A stretch of 64,000 nucleotides of DNA from an uncultured Flavobacteriaceae bacterium (GCA_943789455.1 CALSUE010000007.1:124001-188000); one strand, 5' to 3'. Counted from the stretch's first letter, positions 36,787 through 46,956 are shown. Made by a program: numbers and translations. The notes: generated by a model not told the origin, from the letters alone.

Positions 36787-37815
36787 ATGGGCTTTTTTGA
36801 TTTCATGACTGAAGATATTGCCATCGACTTAGGAACGGCAAATACGCTTATTATTCACAATGGAAAAGTTGTGGTTGATAGTCCGTCTATAGTTGCAAGA
36901 GATCGTGTAAGTGGTAGAATTATAGCTACCGGTACGGAAGCTAATTTAATGCAAGGAAAAACGCATGAAAATATAAAAACTATTCGCCCATTAAAGGATG
37001 GAGTAATCGCAGATTTTCAAGCTTCTGAAGAAATGATAAAGGAATTTGTTAAAAAAATTCCTGCCTTTAGAAAAAAGTTTTTTCCTCCATCTTTAAGGAT
37101 GGTAATTTGTATTCCTTCAGGTATTACTGAAGTCGAAAAAAGAGCCGTACAAGACTCAGCTAGACATATGAATGCCAAGGAAATTTACCTTATATATGAG
37201 CCAATGGCTGCTGCTATTGGTGTTGGTATTGACATCATGGAGCCTAAGGGTAATATGATTATTGATATAGGAGGTGGAACAACAGAAATTGCAGTAGTAG
37301 CGTTAGCTGGAATAGTATGTGATCAATCTGTTAAAGTTGCTGGTGACTTATTTACAAATGATATCATGTATTATATGCGAACTCAACATAATTTATATGT
37401 TGGAGAAAGAACTGCAGAAAAAGTGAAAATAAATATTGGTTCAGCAACAGAAGATCTTGATAATCCTCCGGAAGACATGCTTGTACAAGGTAGAGATTTA
37501 CTAAGTGGAAAACCAAAACAAGTTCAAATCTCACACAGAGAAATTGCAAAAGCTTTGGATAAATCAATTCTTAGAATTGAAGATGCTGTTATGGAAACAT
37601 TGTCTAAAACACCCCCAGAATTAGCTGCTGATATTTACAACACAGGAATTTATCTTGCAGGAGGAGGCTCCATGTTGAGAGGTTTAGACAAAAGACTTTC
37701 TAGGAAAACAGATTTACCTGTTTACATTGCTGAAGACCCTTTAAGAGCTGTGGTAAGGGGTACTGGAATTGCTTTGAAAGAACTAGATAAATATAAAAAT
37801 GTCTTAATGAAATAA
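36787..37815 (+). CDS. mreB: Rod shape-determining actin homolog MreB
   Basis: A bacterial actin that organises lateral wall synthesis under the inner membrane. The phosphate-1 loop is DLGTANTLI (about 14-22), the phosphate-2 motif is IDIGGGTTEIAVV near 159, and the adenosine motif is LAGGGSMLRGL near 294. Length 342 is standard. It is the first gene of an elongasome operon with mreC, mreD, PBP2 and rodA, and a good promoter lies just upstream. Confidence 0.98.
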   Translation: MGFFDFMTEDIAIDLGTANTLIIHNGKVVVDSPSIVARDRVSGRIIATGTEANLMQGKTHENIKTIRPLKDGVIADFQASEEMIKEFVKKIPAFRKKFFPPSLRMVICIPSGITEVEKRAVQDSARHMNAKEIYLIYEPMAAAIGVGIDIMEPKGNMIIDIGGGTTEIAVVALAGIVCDQSVKVAGDLFTNDIMYYMRTQHNLYVGERTAEKVKINIGSATEDLDNPPEDMLVQGRDLLSGKPKQVQISHREIAKALDKSILRIEDAVMETLSKTPPELAADIYNTGIYLAGGGSMLRGLDKRLSRKTDLPVYIAEDPLRAVVRGTGIALKELDKYKNVLMK

Positions 37816-37836
37816 CCAAAGACATCTCTACTTCTT

Positions 37837-38667
37837 ATGCAACAACTCATTTATTTTATTCAGAAGTATCGTTATTTTTTGTTTTTCCTACTTTTAGAGC
37901 TTATCGCATTTCAACTCATTATAAATAATCTCAGCTTCCACAACAGTAAATTTATAAATTCTGCCAGCACTATAACTGGAGGTTTTTACAATAAGACCAA
38001 TTCAATCAGTGATTATTTTCAACTTGATACAGAAAACAAAGAACTGTTAAATGAAAATTTAATATTAAGAAACAAGCTTGAAAAACTATCCCAAAACATT
38101 GATACTATAGCCGTTACTAAAATTTTTGAAAAAACAAAACTACGTCAAAGGTATTTATACTTTAAAGGTAGAATAGAAAAAAATCAATTTCGTAATAATT
38201 ATAATTTCTTAACTATTAATTTGGGAAGTAAAGATAGTGTGAGAAAAGAAATGGGGGTTATTAATAGCAAAGGAATACTTGGTATTACTGAAAATGTTCT
38301 TCATAATTACTCAAGAGTTAGATCAATATTAAACAAGAATAGTAAGATCAACGCGAAACTAAAAAACAGCAACTATTTTGGGACGTTAACCTGGGATGGT
38401 TTTGATTATAATATTACTCAATTGTTGGATATTCCTAGACAAGCAGTACTAAAAGTTGGTGATACAATTATAACCGGGGGTATGTCTTCAATTTTTCCAG
38501 AAGGAATACCCATTGGTAGGGTTGATAATATAGTTAATGGAGCAAGTATTAAAAGAATTATAAATATTCAACTCTTTAATGATATGAGTAGCCTGAAAAA
38601 TATTTATGTTGTTAAAGATTTTGACAAACAACAACTTATGAATCTTGAAAAAACCGACAATGAATAA
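37837..38667 (+). CDS. mreC: Rod shape-determining protein MreC
   Basis: A periplasmic scaffold with one N-terminal membrane helix (about 12-32), a coiled coil (about 65-90, NKELLNENLILRNKLEKL) and a beta-barrel-like C-terminal domain (GVINSKGILGITENVLHNYSRVRSIL, TGGMSSIFPEGIPIGRV in pieces). Length 276 is usual. Its last eight bases overlap the ATG of mreD. Confidence 0.95.
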   Translation: MQQLIYFIQKYRYFLFFLLLELIAFQLIINNLSFHNSKFINSASTITGGFYNKTNSISDYFQLDTENKELLNENLILRNKLEKLSQNIDTIAVTKIFEKTKLRQRYLYFKGRIEKNQFRNNYNFLTINLGSKDSVRKEMGVINSKGILGITENVLHNYSRVRSILNKNSKINAKLKNSNYFGTLTWDGFDYNITQLLDIPRQAVLKVGDTIITGGMSSIFPEGIPIGRVDNIVNGASIKRIINIQLFNDMSSLKNIYVVKDFDKQQLMNLEKTDNE

Positions 38668-39166
38668 AATTCGTGTTTTTTTGTGGATTATCATCATCCT
38701 CCTCCTTCAAATATTAGTGTTGAATAACATAAATTTTTCTCAACACATTAACCCATATCTATACATTTCTTTTATATTCTTATTTCCATTAAATAAAAAT
38801 CGATTTATTTTTTTATTAGCTGCTTTTTTATATGGTTTAACCTTGGATTTCTTTTCTGATACTGGGGGTATTCATGCTGCCTCACTTTTATTTGTAGCCT
38901 TTTTACGTTTATACTTTATCAAACTTTTTTTCAGAAAAAATAACATCGACTATCTCCTTTTTAATCTTCATTCTGAAGCATTTGGACAAGTATTTAATTA
39001 TGTAGTGACAATAACTATTATTCACCATTTTGTGTTATTTTCGTTAGATAATTTTAGTTTTAACAATATAGATATTGTGCTGTTAAATACTCTCTACTCG
39101 ACTATTTTTACCTTAGTGCTCTATTTTTTAGGGTCATATATACTCAGAAAAAAACAACTTCACTGA
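38660..39166 (+). CDS. mreD: Rod shape-determining protein MreD
   Basis: A small polytopic inner-membrane protein of the elongasome, 168 aa. It starts at the ATG inside the mreC end (ATGAATAA), and a TTG 15 bases earlier would also be open but is less likely. Five or so hydrophobic segments are visible, with the family's LDFFSDTGGIHAASLLFVAFLR region near residue 69-90. It is followed by the PBP2 gene one base after its stop. Confidence 0.92.
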   Translation: MNKIRVFLWIIIILLLQILVLNNINFSQHINPYLYISFIFLFPLNKNRFIFLLAAFLYGLTLDFFSDTGGIHAASLLFVAFLRLYFIKLFFRKNNIDYLLFNLHSEAFGQVFNYVVTITIIHHFVLFSLDNFSFNNIDIVLLNTLYSTIFTLVLYFLGSYILRKKQLH

Positions 39167-39167
39167 T

Positions 39168-41048
39168 ATGAAAAGGAGTTTTTTACTTTACTTTCTAATA
39201 ACCTTAATCGGAATCCTTTTTGTGGGAAGGTTATTTCAATTACAAGTAGTTAGAGGTAGAGATTACAACCCTGTAAAAACATCAGCTGTTAAAGTAAAGT
39301 TTGATTTACCTGAGAGAGGCTATATCTATGATAGAAATGGAGAATTACTAGTTGCTAATCAACTCTCCTATGATGTGACTATAGTTCCAAACGAAGTTAC
39401 TCCACTGGATACAATTGAGTTTTGCGCACTTTTAAAAATTACTAAAGAAAACTTTATTAAGCGTTTTAAGAAAGCAGAAAATTATGCACCTTGGTTAGAA
39501 TCTGTTTTTTTAAAACAACTAGCGAAAGAAGATTTTGCTTTTTTACAAGAAAAACTTCATAAATTTCAGGGATTCAATATTCAAAAAAGGGTCATTAGAA
39601 ATTATCCTATAAAATCTGCTGCAAATATTCTAGGATATATTAATGAAGTAAATGAACTTATTGCAAAAAAAGACAACTACTATCAACAAGGAGAATTAAT
39701 TGGCAAAGCTGGTGTAGAGGCTCAATATGAAAAAGTATTGAGAGGAAAAAAAGGAAAAAAATATTTTCGAAGAGATCGATTTAATAAAATAAAGGGGCCT
39801 TTTAAAAACGGAATATATGATTCTATTGCTGTCAATGGAAAAGACATCACATTAACAATAGATAGTAAACTTCAACAATATGGAGAATACTTAATGAAGG
39901 GAAAACGGGGAGGTATTATAGCTCTTGAACCCTCTAGTGGTGAAATTCTTGCTTTGGTAACTTCACCAAGTTACGACCCTAATATGATGGTAGGTCGTTT
40001 ACGATCACCTAACTCCGTGAAGCTCATTGGTGACAGTATTAACAAACCAATGTATGATAGAGGACTTAAAGGAACTTACCCTCCAGGTTCACCTTTTAAA
40101 TTGGTAAATGCTCTAATTGGACTCCAAGAGGATGTGATTGATGAAAATACTCATTTCGTTTGTAATGGCGGTTATCGTTATGGGAATCGGAAAAATGAAT
40201 TTATGAAGTGTCATTGTGATATATACGGGAAACCCATTCAACTAAATTCAGCAATTTCAAAATCTTGCAATAGCTATTTCGCAAATACATATAAGAGAAT
40301 TATTGAAAAAAATAAGAATTCTACAAGCGGAATGAATACTTGGAGTACACATGTTAAAAGTTTTGGATTAGGCAACTATTTAGGATATGACTTACCAGAG
40401 GGTGACAAGGGTTTGATACCTGATGGAGAGTATTATAATAGCATGTACAAACATAGGTGGAATGCATCCACAAATATCTCAAATGCAATAGGACAAGGAG
40501 AAGTCTTAACCACACCTATTCAGTTAGCAAATGTAACCGCAGCTATTGCAAATAGAGGTTTTTTTCATACCCCTCATATAGTTAAAAAAATTAACAGCCA
40601 AGCCATTACAGATTCATCATATACAACACCAAAACATACTACCATAGACAAAAAACACTTCGAACCAATCATCGAAGGGATGCACGAAGTTTTTAAAACG
40701 GGTACAGCTAGTTGGGTAAATATTGAAGGTATTGATATTGTTGGAAAAACAGGTACTTCAGAAAATTTTATGAGGGTCGGAGGAAAAAAAACTAAATTAC
40801 CAGACCATTCTATTTTAGTAGCTTTTGCTCCCAAAAACAATCCTAAAATTGCGGTTGCTGTATTTATTGAAAATGGGGGGTTTGGTTCAACTGTTGCCGC
40901 TCCAATAACAAGTCTTATGATAGAAAAATATTTAACAGGAAGGGTGAATAGGAAATGGATTGAAGATCGAATGATAAAAACAGACTTAAGTCCTATATAT
41001 GAAAGACAAACTATAGCAATAAAAGAAATTGAGACAGGAGAAAAATAA
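39168..41048 (+). CDS. mrdA: Penicillin-binding protein 2, elongation transpeptidase
   Basis: The class B PBP that crosslinks new lateral-wall peptidoglycan with RodA. One N-terminal helix (about 3-24) anchors a 600-residue periplasmic part. Active-site motifs are SxxK S308-P-F-K311 (PPGSPFK, where STFK is usual), SxN in SKSCNSYFA, and KTGT near 527 (IVGKTGTSENF). The dimerisation/pedestal part with RGYIYDRNG is near 49. Length 626 is normal. RodA begins 20 bases before its stop codon. Confidence 0.96.
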   Translation: MKRSFLLYFLITLIGILFVGRLFQLQVVRGRDYNPVKTSAVKVKFDLPERGYIYDRNGELLVANQLSYDVTIVPNEVTPLDTIEFCALLKITKENFIKRFKKAENYAPWLESVFLKQLAKEDFAFLQEKLHKFQGFNIQKRVIRNYPIKSAANILGYINEVNELIAKKDNYYQQGELIGKAGVEAQYEKVLRGKKGKKYFRRDRFNKIKGPFKNGIYDSIAVNGKDITLTIDSKLQQYGEYLMKGKRGGIIALEPSSGEILALVTSPSYDPNMMVGRLRSPNSVKLIGDSINKPMYDRGLKGTYPPGSPFKLVNALIGLQEDVIDENTHFVCNGGYRYGNRKNEFMKCHCDIYGKPIQLNSAISKSCNSYFANTYKRIIEKNKNSTSGMNTWSTHVKSFGLGNYLGYDLPEGDKGLIPDGEYYNSMYKHRWNASTNISNAIGQGEVLTTPIQLANVTAAIANRGFFHTPHIVKKINSQAITDSSYTTPKHTTIDKKHFEPIIEGMHEVFKTGTASWVNIEGIDIVGKTGTSENFMRVGGKKTKLPDHSILVAFAPKNNPKIAVAVFIENGGFGSTVAAPITSLMIEKYLTGRVNRKWIEDRMIKTDLSPIYERQTIAIKEIETGEK

Positions 41049-42303
41049 TATTTTTTTTGGTATTGATTGGCTACTTGTGCTTTTCTTTACCTTACTGGTT
41101 GGATTTGGGTGGATAAACATCTATGCTGCATCCTATACTGATGAAAGTGTACAAGCATTTGATTTTTCTTCAAAATACGGCAAGCAACTTCTTTGGATAT
41201 TATTTAGCATTCCACTTATTATCTTAATTTTATTCATTAATTCAAAATTTTATCAGCGTTTTTCAAGTATTTTTTTCATTCTTTCATTATTAACTTTAAT
41301 TGGGCTTTTTCTCTTTGGAACAGAAATTAATGGCGCAAAATCTTGGTATCGTTTTGGAGGGATTAGTTTACAACCCTCAGAGTTTGCAAAAGCATTTACA
41401 GCACTAGCTCTTGCAAAATTGATGAGTGATAGAAAATACAATTTAAGTATCCTTAAAAATCAATTAAAGGCATTCATTATAATTTTTTTACCTGCATTTT
41501 TAATAGCTCTTCATGACCCGGGTTCAGCAATTATATATTTAGCATTCTTTTTTGTTTTAAATAGAGAAGGGCTAACCTTAGCCTATATCATTTTTGGGGC
41601 GCTATCTATTGTGTTATTTATAGCTACTATTTTAGTTGGGATGAAAGTTGTCATCAGCTCGCTATTTATTCTTATTACCACATTTATAATTTATAACATA
41701 TACAGGAATAAGCGCTTCTTGAAATTTAATTGGATGAAGGTTGTAGCAATGTATTTATTTTCCTCTCTTTTCATTTTTAGTGCAGATTATTCTTACAATA
41801 ATATTTTAAAAAAACATCAAAGAGACCGGTTTGAGGTAATTCTTGGAAAAACATCAGACACCAAACAAATTGGGTACAATACAGATCAGTCTATACAAAC
41901 AATTAGTTCAGGGAAATTTTGGGGAAAAGGGTTTCTTGAGGGAGATAAAACTCAAGGAAATTTTGTACCAGCACAGGACACAGACTACATCTTCAGTGTT
42001 GTTGGAGAGGAATGGGGTTTTGTAGGGTCTAGTTTTGTTATCGTGTTATTTATGGCACTTCTTTACAGGATAATATATAGAGCAGAAAAACATGCCAATA
42101 AATTTGGCAGAATTTATGGTTATGGAGTAGCCTCTATATTATTTTTCCATTTAATTGTAAATATCGGGATGGTGATTGGAGTTTTACCTACAGTTGGAAT
42201 ACCATTACCATTTTTTAGTTATGGCGGATCGTCATTATGGGGTTTTACGCTTTTACTCTTTATTTTTATAAAACTAGATGCTCAAAAAAGTTATGATTGG
42301 TAA
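41029..42303 (+). CDS. rodA: Peptidoglycan glycosyltransferase RodA
   Basis: A SEDS-family lipid II polymerase of 424 aa with about ten membrane segments. Conserved stretches include GAKSWYRFGGISLQPSEFAK near residue 103-122 and AQDTDYIFSVVGEEWGFVG near 316-334, both typical of SEDS proteins. The only good start is a TTG at 41029 (MRQEKNNIFFGIDW), which is inside the PBP2 frame. The N-terminal sequence from this codon matches flavobacterial RodA, so I accept it. It is the last gene of the elongasome operon. Confidence 0.95.
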   Translation: MRQEKNNIFFGIDWLLVLFFTLLVGFGWINIYAASYTDESVQAFDFSSKYGKQLLWILFSIPLIILILFINSKFYQRFSSIFFILSLLTLIGLFLFGTEINGAKSWYRFGGISLQPSEFAKAFTALALAKLMSDRKYNLSILKNQLKAFIIIFLPAFLIALHDPGSAIIYLAFFFVLNREGLTLAYIIFGALSIVLFIATILVGMKVVISSLFILITTFIIYNIYRNKRFLKFNWMKVVAMYLFSSLFIFSADYSYNNILKKHQRDRFEVILGKTSDTKQIGYNTDQSIQTISSGKFWGKGFLEGDKTQGNFVPAQDTDYIFSVVGEEWGFVGSSFVIVLFMALLYRIIYRAEKHANKFGRIYGYGVASILFFHLIVNIGMVIGVLPTVGIPLPFFSYGGSSLWGFTLLLFIFIKLDAQKSYDW

Positions 42304-42318
42304 TACTATTTAAAAATA

Positions 42319-42355
42319 AAAAAAACGCTCTGTAATTATACAGAGCGTTTTTATT
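42319..42355. terminator. Bidirectional terminator between rodA and rpsT
   Basis: AAAAAAACGCTCTGTA-AT-TACAGAGCGTTTTTA, with 9-base or longer arms and A/T runs on both sides, between convergent genes. Confidence 0.87.
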
Positions 42356-42370
42356 TTATATTTTAAGAAT

Positions 42371-42622
42371 CTATAACGTAGCTACTTGCTTTGTTAATTT
42401 AGATTTTAAATTAGATGCCTTATTTTTGTGTATAATATTGTTTTTAGCTAGCTTATCTAACATTGAAACAACTTTCAAAAGCATACCCTCAGCTTCCTTT
42501 TTATCGGAAGACGCACGTAAATCTCTTACAGCGTTACGTGTAGTTTTGTGTTGATGCTTATTACGCAATCTTTTTGTTTCGTTACTTCTAATTCTTTTTA
42601 ATGCTGACTTATGATTTGCCAT
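42371..42622 (-). CDS. rpsT: 30S ribosomal protein S20
   Basis: An 83-aa 16S rRNA-binding protein, basic and all helical. [21 protein letters not shown] and the [14 protein letters not shown] end match S20. It lies 29 bases downstream of the tRNA-Glu gene on the same strand, so it is likely cotranscribed with it and matured by tRNA processing. A bidirectional terminator follows. Confidence 0.97.
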   Translation of the reverse strand: MANHKSALKRIRSNETKRLRNKHQHKTTRNAVRDLRASSDKKEAEGMLLKVVSMLDKLAKNNIIHKNKASNLKSKLTKQVATL

Positions 42623-42651
42623 TTCTTTAATGTTTTTTTTAATAAAACTTG

Positions 42652-42723
42652 TAGTCCGTACGGGAATCGAACCCGTGTTACCAGGATGAAAACCTGGCGT
42701 CCTAACCCCTAGACGAACGGACC
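42652..42723 (-). tRNA. tRNA-Glu (anticodon TTC)
   Basis: A 72-nt cloverleaf without encoded CCA. The anticodon stem-loop is CCAGG-TTTTCAT-CCTGG, the T arm is ACGGG-TTCGATT-CCCGT, and the acceptor arms GGTCCGT/ACGGACT pair with one G-U at position 1. Discriminator base is A. It lies between proS and rpsT. Confidence 0.97.
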
Positions 42724-42763
42724 AATTGCAATCTTACAGAAAATAGTCCTTTGATTGCGGATG

Positions 42764-42793
42764 CAAATATACAACGTTTTTAAAATTCTGCAA
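42764..42793 (-). promoter_or_regulatory. tRNA-Glu/rpsT promoter (TTG-N19-TATATTTG)
   Basis: On the minus strand, TTG at 42793-42791, a 19-base spacer and TATATTTG at 42771-42764. The start of transcription would be about 35 bases before the tRNA. Confidence 0.7.
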
Positions 42794-42809
42794 TATTTTT
42801 TTAAAAAAT

Positions 42810-44288
42810 TTAATAGGCCTTTGCGAATAAGACTCTTCTCACTGATTTTTCACCCGAAAAAACACAGAATCCAAGCTCTTCTTTAGCATCATTAGGGATG
42901 CATCGAATTGTTGCTTTCGTTAATTCTTTAATTTTATTTTCAGTTTCAATAGTTCCATCCCAATGCGCAGAAACAAATCCTCCTTTAGTATTAATTATAG
43001 TTTTAAACTCATCAAAACTATTTACTTCTGTAATATGATTTTTCTGGTATAAAAGCGCTTTTGAAAATAAATTTTCTTGAATTTCCTCTAATAAATTTTC
43101 TATATAATTAATTAAATTATCCTGAGAAATGGTCTTTTTTTCTAGGGTATCTCTTCGAGCTACCTCCACTGTGTTATTTTCTATATCACGATTACCTATA
43201 GCAATTCTCAAAGGAACACCTTTAAGTTCGTATTCTGCAAACTTTGCTCCTGGCCTAAAAGTATCTCTGTCATCAAATTTGACTGAAATTCTTTTAGACT
43301 TTAAAGATTTTACGATAATTTCTACCTTTTCAGAAATGACAGCCAATTGGTCTTCCCCCTTGTAAATAGGAATAATTGCTACCTGAATTGGCGCTAGTTT
43401 TGGAGGTAATACCAACCCTAAATCATCTGAGTGAGTCATAATTAATCCTCCAATTAATCGAGTAGATACTCCCCAAGAAGTAGCCCATACATATTCTTGT
43501 TTACCTTCTTTGGATGTATATTTTACATCAAAAGCTTTTGCAAAATTTTGACCTAAAAAATGCGATGTACCAGCTTGTAAAGCTTTACCATCTTGCATTA
43601 ATGCTTCTATTGTATAAGTATCTTCAGCACCTGCAAACCTTTCACTTTCAGATTTATAGCCTTTTACTACTGGCATTGCCATAAAACTCTCTGCAAATTC
43701 AGCATATATTTTTTGCATTTGAACTGCTTCTGCTACTGCTTCAGTTTTAGTTGAATGTGCAGTATGACCTTCTTGCCATAAAAACTCGGCTGTCCTCAAA
43801 AATAATCTAGTTCTCATTTCCCATCGAACAACATTAGCCCACTGATTAATTAATAACGGTAAATCTCTGTAGGACTGAATCCATCCTTTATAAGTATTCC
43901 AAATAATAGCTTCAGAGGTAGGTCTAACAATTAGCTCTTCCTCTAACTTAGCTTCCGGGTCAACTCTAAGTTTACCCGTATGATCAGGATCATTTTGTAA
44001 TCTATAATGCGTAACTACGGCACATTCTTTAGCAAATCCTTCTGCATTTTTTTCTTCAGCTTCAAATAAACTTTTAGGAACAAATAGAGGGAAATAAGCA
44101 TTCTGATGTCCTGTCTCTTTGAACATTCTATCTAATTCTGCTTGCATGTTTTCCCATATTGCAAACCCATAAGGCTTGATTACCATGCAACCTCTTACCG
44201 CAGAATTTTCAGCTAAGTCTGCTTTCTGTATAATTTCATTATACCATTTAGAATAGTCTTCTGCTCTTTTTGTTAACTTCTTACTCAT
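42810..44288 (-). CDS. proS: Prolyl-tRNA synthetase, eukaryote/archaea-like type without editing insertion
   Basis: A class II synthetase of 492 aa that charges tRNA-Pro. The N terminus has [18 protein letters not shown] (motif 1 region), then [14 protein letters not shown] and [24 protein letters not shown] in pieces (motif 2), and an intact anticodon-binding domain (about 285-400). The length and the C-terminal extension are those of the short archaeal/eukaryotic-like ProRS, which lacks the large INS editing domain found in the about 570-residue bacterial form. The gene is followed by tRNA-Glu. Confidence 0.95.
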   Translation of the reverse strand: MSKKLTKRAEDYSKWYNEIIQKADLAENSAVRGCMVIKPYGFAIWENMQAELDRMFKETGHQNAYFPLFVPKSLFEAEEKNAEGFAKECAVVTHYRLQNDPDHTGKLRVDPEAKLEEELIVRPTSEAIIWNTYKGWIQSYRDLPLLINQWANVVRWEMRTRLFLRTAEFLWQEGHTAHSTKTEAVAEAVQMQKIYAEFAESFMAMPVVKGYKSESERFAGAEDTYTIEALMQDGKALQAGTSHFLGQNFAKAFDVKYTSKEGKQEYVWATSWGVSTRLIGGLIMTHSDDLGLVLPPKLAPIQVAIIPIYKGEDQLAVISEKVEIIVKSLKSKRISVKFDDRDTFRPGAKFAEYELKGVPLRIAIGNRDIENNTVEVARRDTLEKKTISQDNLINYIENLLEEIQENLFSKALLYQKNHITEVNSFDEFKTIINTKGGFVSAHWDGTIETENKIKELTKATIRCIPNDAKEELGFCVFSGEKSVRRVLFAKAY

Positions 44289-44456
44289 AATCCAAACTTT
44301 GGCACAGATGTTGTTTAATATAGATTGTTAAATTTATTGTAAATTTGATGTAATGTATAAATACAAAAGCAAAACTAAAGCATTTTAGGCACAGAGAATA
44401 AAAAAAAATGCTTTTTAGCTACAAATTTTGTTTTTATCAACACTAAAAAAATTATT

Positions 44457-45554
44457 ATGAAATTAAACTACCTTAACAAACTAAGTCAATCACCTCTTCT
44501 ATTTCTATTAGTAGTTGTTTTAATATCTTCATGTACGGTTTATCAAAATGTTCCTGATACTGATGGTATTTATTCCCCAGAAAAAAATAAAACAAGAATT
44601 ATTGTAGATAACAGCAAAGAATACCAAGAAAACGAAAATAAATACTTTACAAGAGAGCTTGAGAGAATTGGCATCATTAACGATACAGATATTCTTACTA
44701 ATGTTGAAACATACAGCTCAATTGAAGACACCACAAATAACACCTCTGAAAGTACAAATCCATACAACGTAAATAGTGTTTGGGGAAAATCAGATAGTGA
44801 ACAAATAGTTATTAATCTAAACTTAGATAATGTTGGATATGGATTTAATAATTATTGGAATTTTTACGACCCTTACAATACGTTTGGCTATTTAAATCCA
44901 TGGAATAGAAGATCATGGAGATTTGGATGGAGAAGTAGGTTTGGTGACCCTTCTTTTTTGCCAGGCTATGGATATTTCCAACTTCCATATTTCAATTCTT
45001 TTTTCAATAATTTTTATGGATATGGTTATTTTAATTCAAGAAATTTTTATGGATATGGTTACTTGGGCAACAGATATAGAAATTATAATTATGGTAGAAG
45101 AAATTATTCTTACACCACATTAAATTCAAGAAATTATTCAAACTCTAGAAGAATAAGTAGCAGTAACAGAAGAGTAACCTTCACCAATAGAAGATCTCAA
45201 AATACTGTTAGAGATGTTAATATAGACGACCTTGCTAGTAGATTAAGATTGGATAAAAGTAAAATCAAGGTTTACAGCCAAACAGAAAATGTTCCTGCTG
45301 AAAGTAGACGATCTAGTAGAAATGTTAGAAAAACTTCAACGGTTCGTTCTAGTGGCTCATCTAAAAGATCTAGTTATAATTCAAATGCTTCAAGATCTAG
45401 GAGTAATAGTTCAACAAGAACTAGAAGCAATAACTCGCCAAGAAGTTCATCAATTAGGAGCAGTAATTATTCACGAGGAAGTAGTTCGTCTTCTAACGGA
45501 GGTTCTAGAAGTAGAAGTTCATCCTCAAAAGGTGTTTCAAAAAGAGGCGGTTAA
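44457..45554 (+). CDS. Low-complexity Ser/Arg- and Gly/Tyr-rich lipoprotein (365 aa)
   Basis: A lipoprotein with a lipobox ending at C26 (VVVLISSC), then an acidic/Asn-rich region (about 27-120), a Gly/Tyr/Phe/Asn-rich region (about 130-220, many YGYF-type repeats) and a Ser/Arg/Asn-rich tail (about 225-365). Similar flavobacterial proteins have been called vitellogenin II precursor by automatic annotation, with no real relation. The function is unknown. The basic Ser/Arg tail could bind a polyanion such as LPS or DNA. It is followed by a FadL-type gene after 16 bases. Confidence 0.7.
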   Translation: MKLNYLNKLSQSPLLFLLVVVLISSCTVYQNVPDTDGIYSPEKNKTRIIVDNSKEYQENENKYFTRELERIGIINDTDILTNVETYSSIEDTTNNTSESTNPYNVNSVWGKSDSEQIVINLNLDNVGYGFNNYWNFYDPYNTFGYLNPWNRRSWRFGWRSRFGDPSFLPGYGYFQLPYFNSFFNNFYGYGYFNSRNFYGYGYLGNRYRNYNYGRRNYSYTTLNSRNYSNSRRISSSNRRVTFTNRRSQNTVRDVNIDDLASRLRLDKSKIKVYSQTENVPAESRRSSRNVRKTSTVRSSGSSKRSSYNSNASRSRSNSSTRTRSNNSPRSSSIRSSNYSRGSSSSSNGGSRSRSSSSKGVSKRGG

Positions 45555-45570
45555 CATTTAATCTAAATTT

Positions 45571-46956
45571 ATGAAAAAAATTATTTCTTTTGTGGTTTTT
45601 GCCACACTTACAAGTGTGTCTTATTCCCAGTCTCTTGATTATCAAAATATAGCTACAATGTTTTCAAGAAATGATGGAAATGGTAGTGCTAGATTTGTTT
45701 CTATGGGCGGAGCTTTTGGTGCTGTGGGTGGAGATGTATCTTCTATGATAATTAACCCTGCTGGAATATCAGTTTTTAATGGTAATAATGCTGCAATAGC
45801 TTTTCAAATACGAAATACTAATACAGCAACAAGCTATTATGGAAATTCCTTAACAACTCAAGAAGATTACTTCAATATATCTAGTGCAGGAGCTGTACTT
45901 ACTTTCGAAAATAACATTGATACTGATTGGTCTAAATTTACTTTTGGAGTTAACTTTAGAATTTCCACTGATTTTGAAAATAGATTTATCGCTAAAGGTA
46001 ATAGTGGTTTTTCTTCATTTGATAGTTTCCCTCTTGATGAAAACGAAAACCCAATTGTATATGATATTTCAGAAAGCCAGGAATTCTCAAACTTTTATGA
46101 TGGTGAACTTTCAGAACTAAATTTTGCTTTCTCAGGAGTTTATTTAGAAAAACTTCATATTGGGGCTGGACTAAATTTTTATGATATTAATTTTAGTCAA
46201 CAAATAATTTTAAATGAAAATAATAATGACGGAAACGAAAATACTTTAACTTCAAGGTTTTATCAAGAAAATTTCACAAATGGTGTTGGTTTCTCAATGA
46301 GTGCTGGCTTCATTTACAAACCAACTAATACTATTCGAATAGGTTTAAGTTATCAATCACCTTCGTGGTTTACGGAACTTATAGAAAACACTAACATTAT
46401 AAATAATGACGGTTTTTTGGGAGATACTGAAATTGAGGTAAGTAATAATGATGTAATTTATGATAATACTTTTGGTGGTAATTTACCCATTCAAGAACTA
46501 CTTTATAAATTACGAACACCAGCTAAAATTACAGCAAGTACAGCAATTATTTTCGGAAAAAATGGTTTGATCAGTTTAGATTACTCCTCTAAAAATTACA
46601 AGGGGTTATATTTGTCTGGAGATAATTTCTCAGAAGAAAATTTATTTTTTGATAATCAATTAAGAAGAGCTAATGCTATTCATATTGGAACAGAATGGAG
46701 AATTAATCAATTAAGTTTAAGAGGTGGATACCAATATGAAGAAAGTCCTTATTCAAATTCTATTGTATCAGACAACCAAGAAAGTTATTCACTTGGAATG
46801 GGGTATAATTTTGGATCGGTTAAACTCAATCTAGCCTATAGAAAAAATAATAAAAACGAACAATACAACTTTTACCCACAATACAATCAGGTTGATCCCG
46901 CACAATTAGACATTGACAATACTTTAATAACAATTGGCCTTTCTGTAAATATCTAA
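45571..46956 (+). CDS. FadL/OmpP1-family outer-membrane transporter
   Basis: A 461-aa outer-membrane beta barrel that likely carries hydrophobic small molecules. The signal peptide (1-19, VSYSQ) is followed by the family N-terminal segment GSARFVSMGGAFGAVGGDVSSMIINPAGISVF (in pieces), the FadL hatch-like NPAG motif, and alternating strands to the end (TLITIGLSVNI). It is not assigned to PorV of the T9SS, because nothing in the sequence or neighbourhood links it to that system. Confidence 0.8.
   Translation: MKKIISFVVFATLTSVSYSQSLDYQNIATMFSRNDGNGSARFVSMGGAFGAVGGDVSSMIINPAGISVFNGNNAAIAFQIRNTNTATSYYGNSLTTQEDYFNISSAGAVLTFENNIDTDWSKFTFGVNFRISTDFENRFIAKGNSGFSSFDSFPLDENENPIVYDISESQEFSNFYDGELSELNFAFSGVYLEKLHIGAGLNFYDINFSQQIILNENNNDGNENTLTSRFYQENFTNGVGFSMSAGFIYKPTNTIRIGLSYQSPSWFTELIENTNIINNDGFLGDTEIEVSNNDVIYDNTFGGNLPIQELLYKLRTPAKITASTAIIFGKNGLISLDYSSKNYKGLYLSGDNFSEENLFFDNQLRRANAIHIGTEWRINQLSLRGGYQYEESPYSNSIVSDNQESYSLGMGYNFGSVKLNLAYRKNNKNEQYNFYPQYNQVDPAQLDIDNTLITIGLSVNI

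Noticed and set aside
44378..44416. Inverted repeat AAAGCATTTT ... AAAATGCTTT before the Ser/Arg-rich lipoprotein gene
   Set aside because: Ten-base arms are separated by about 18 bases and AT-rich sequence. It may be a weak terminator or hairpin, but the pattern is not strong in this background.
45571..46956. FadL-type protein as PorV/LptO of T9SS
   Set aside because: It is only generally FadL-like, and its neighbours (Ser/Arg-rich lipoprotein, NifU gene) give no support for a PorV role.
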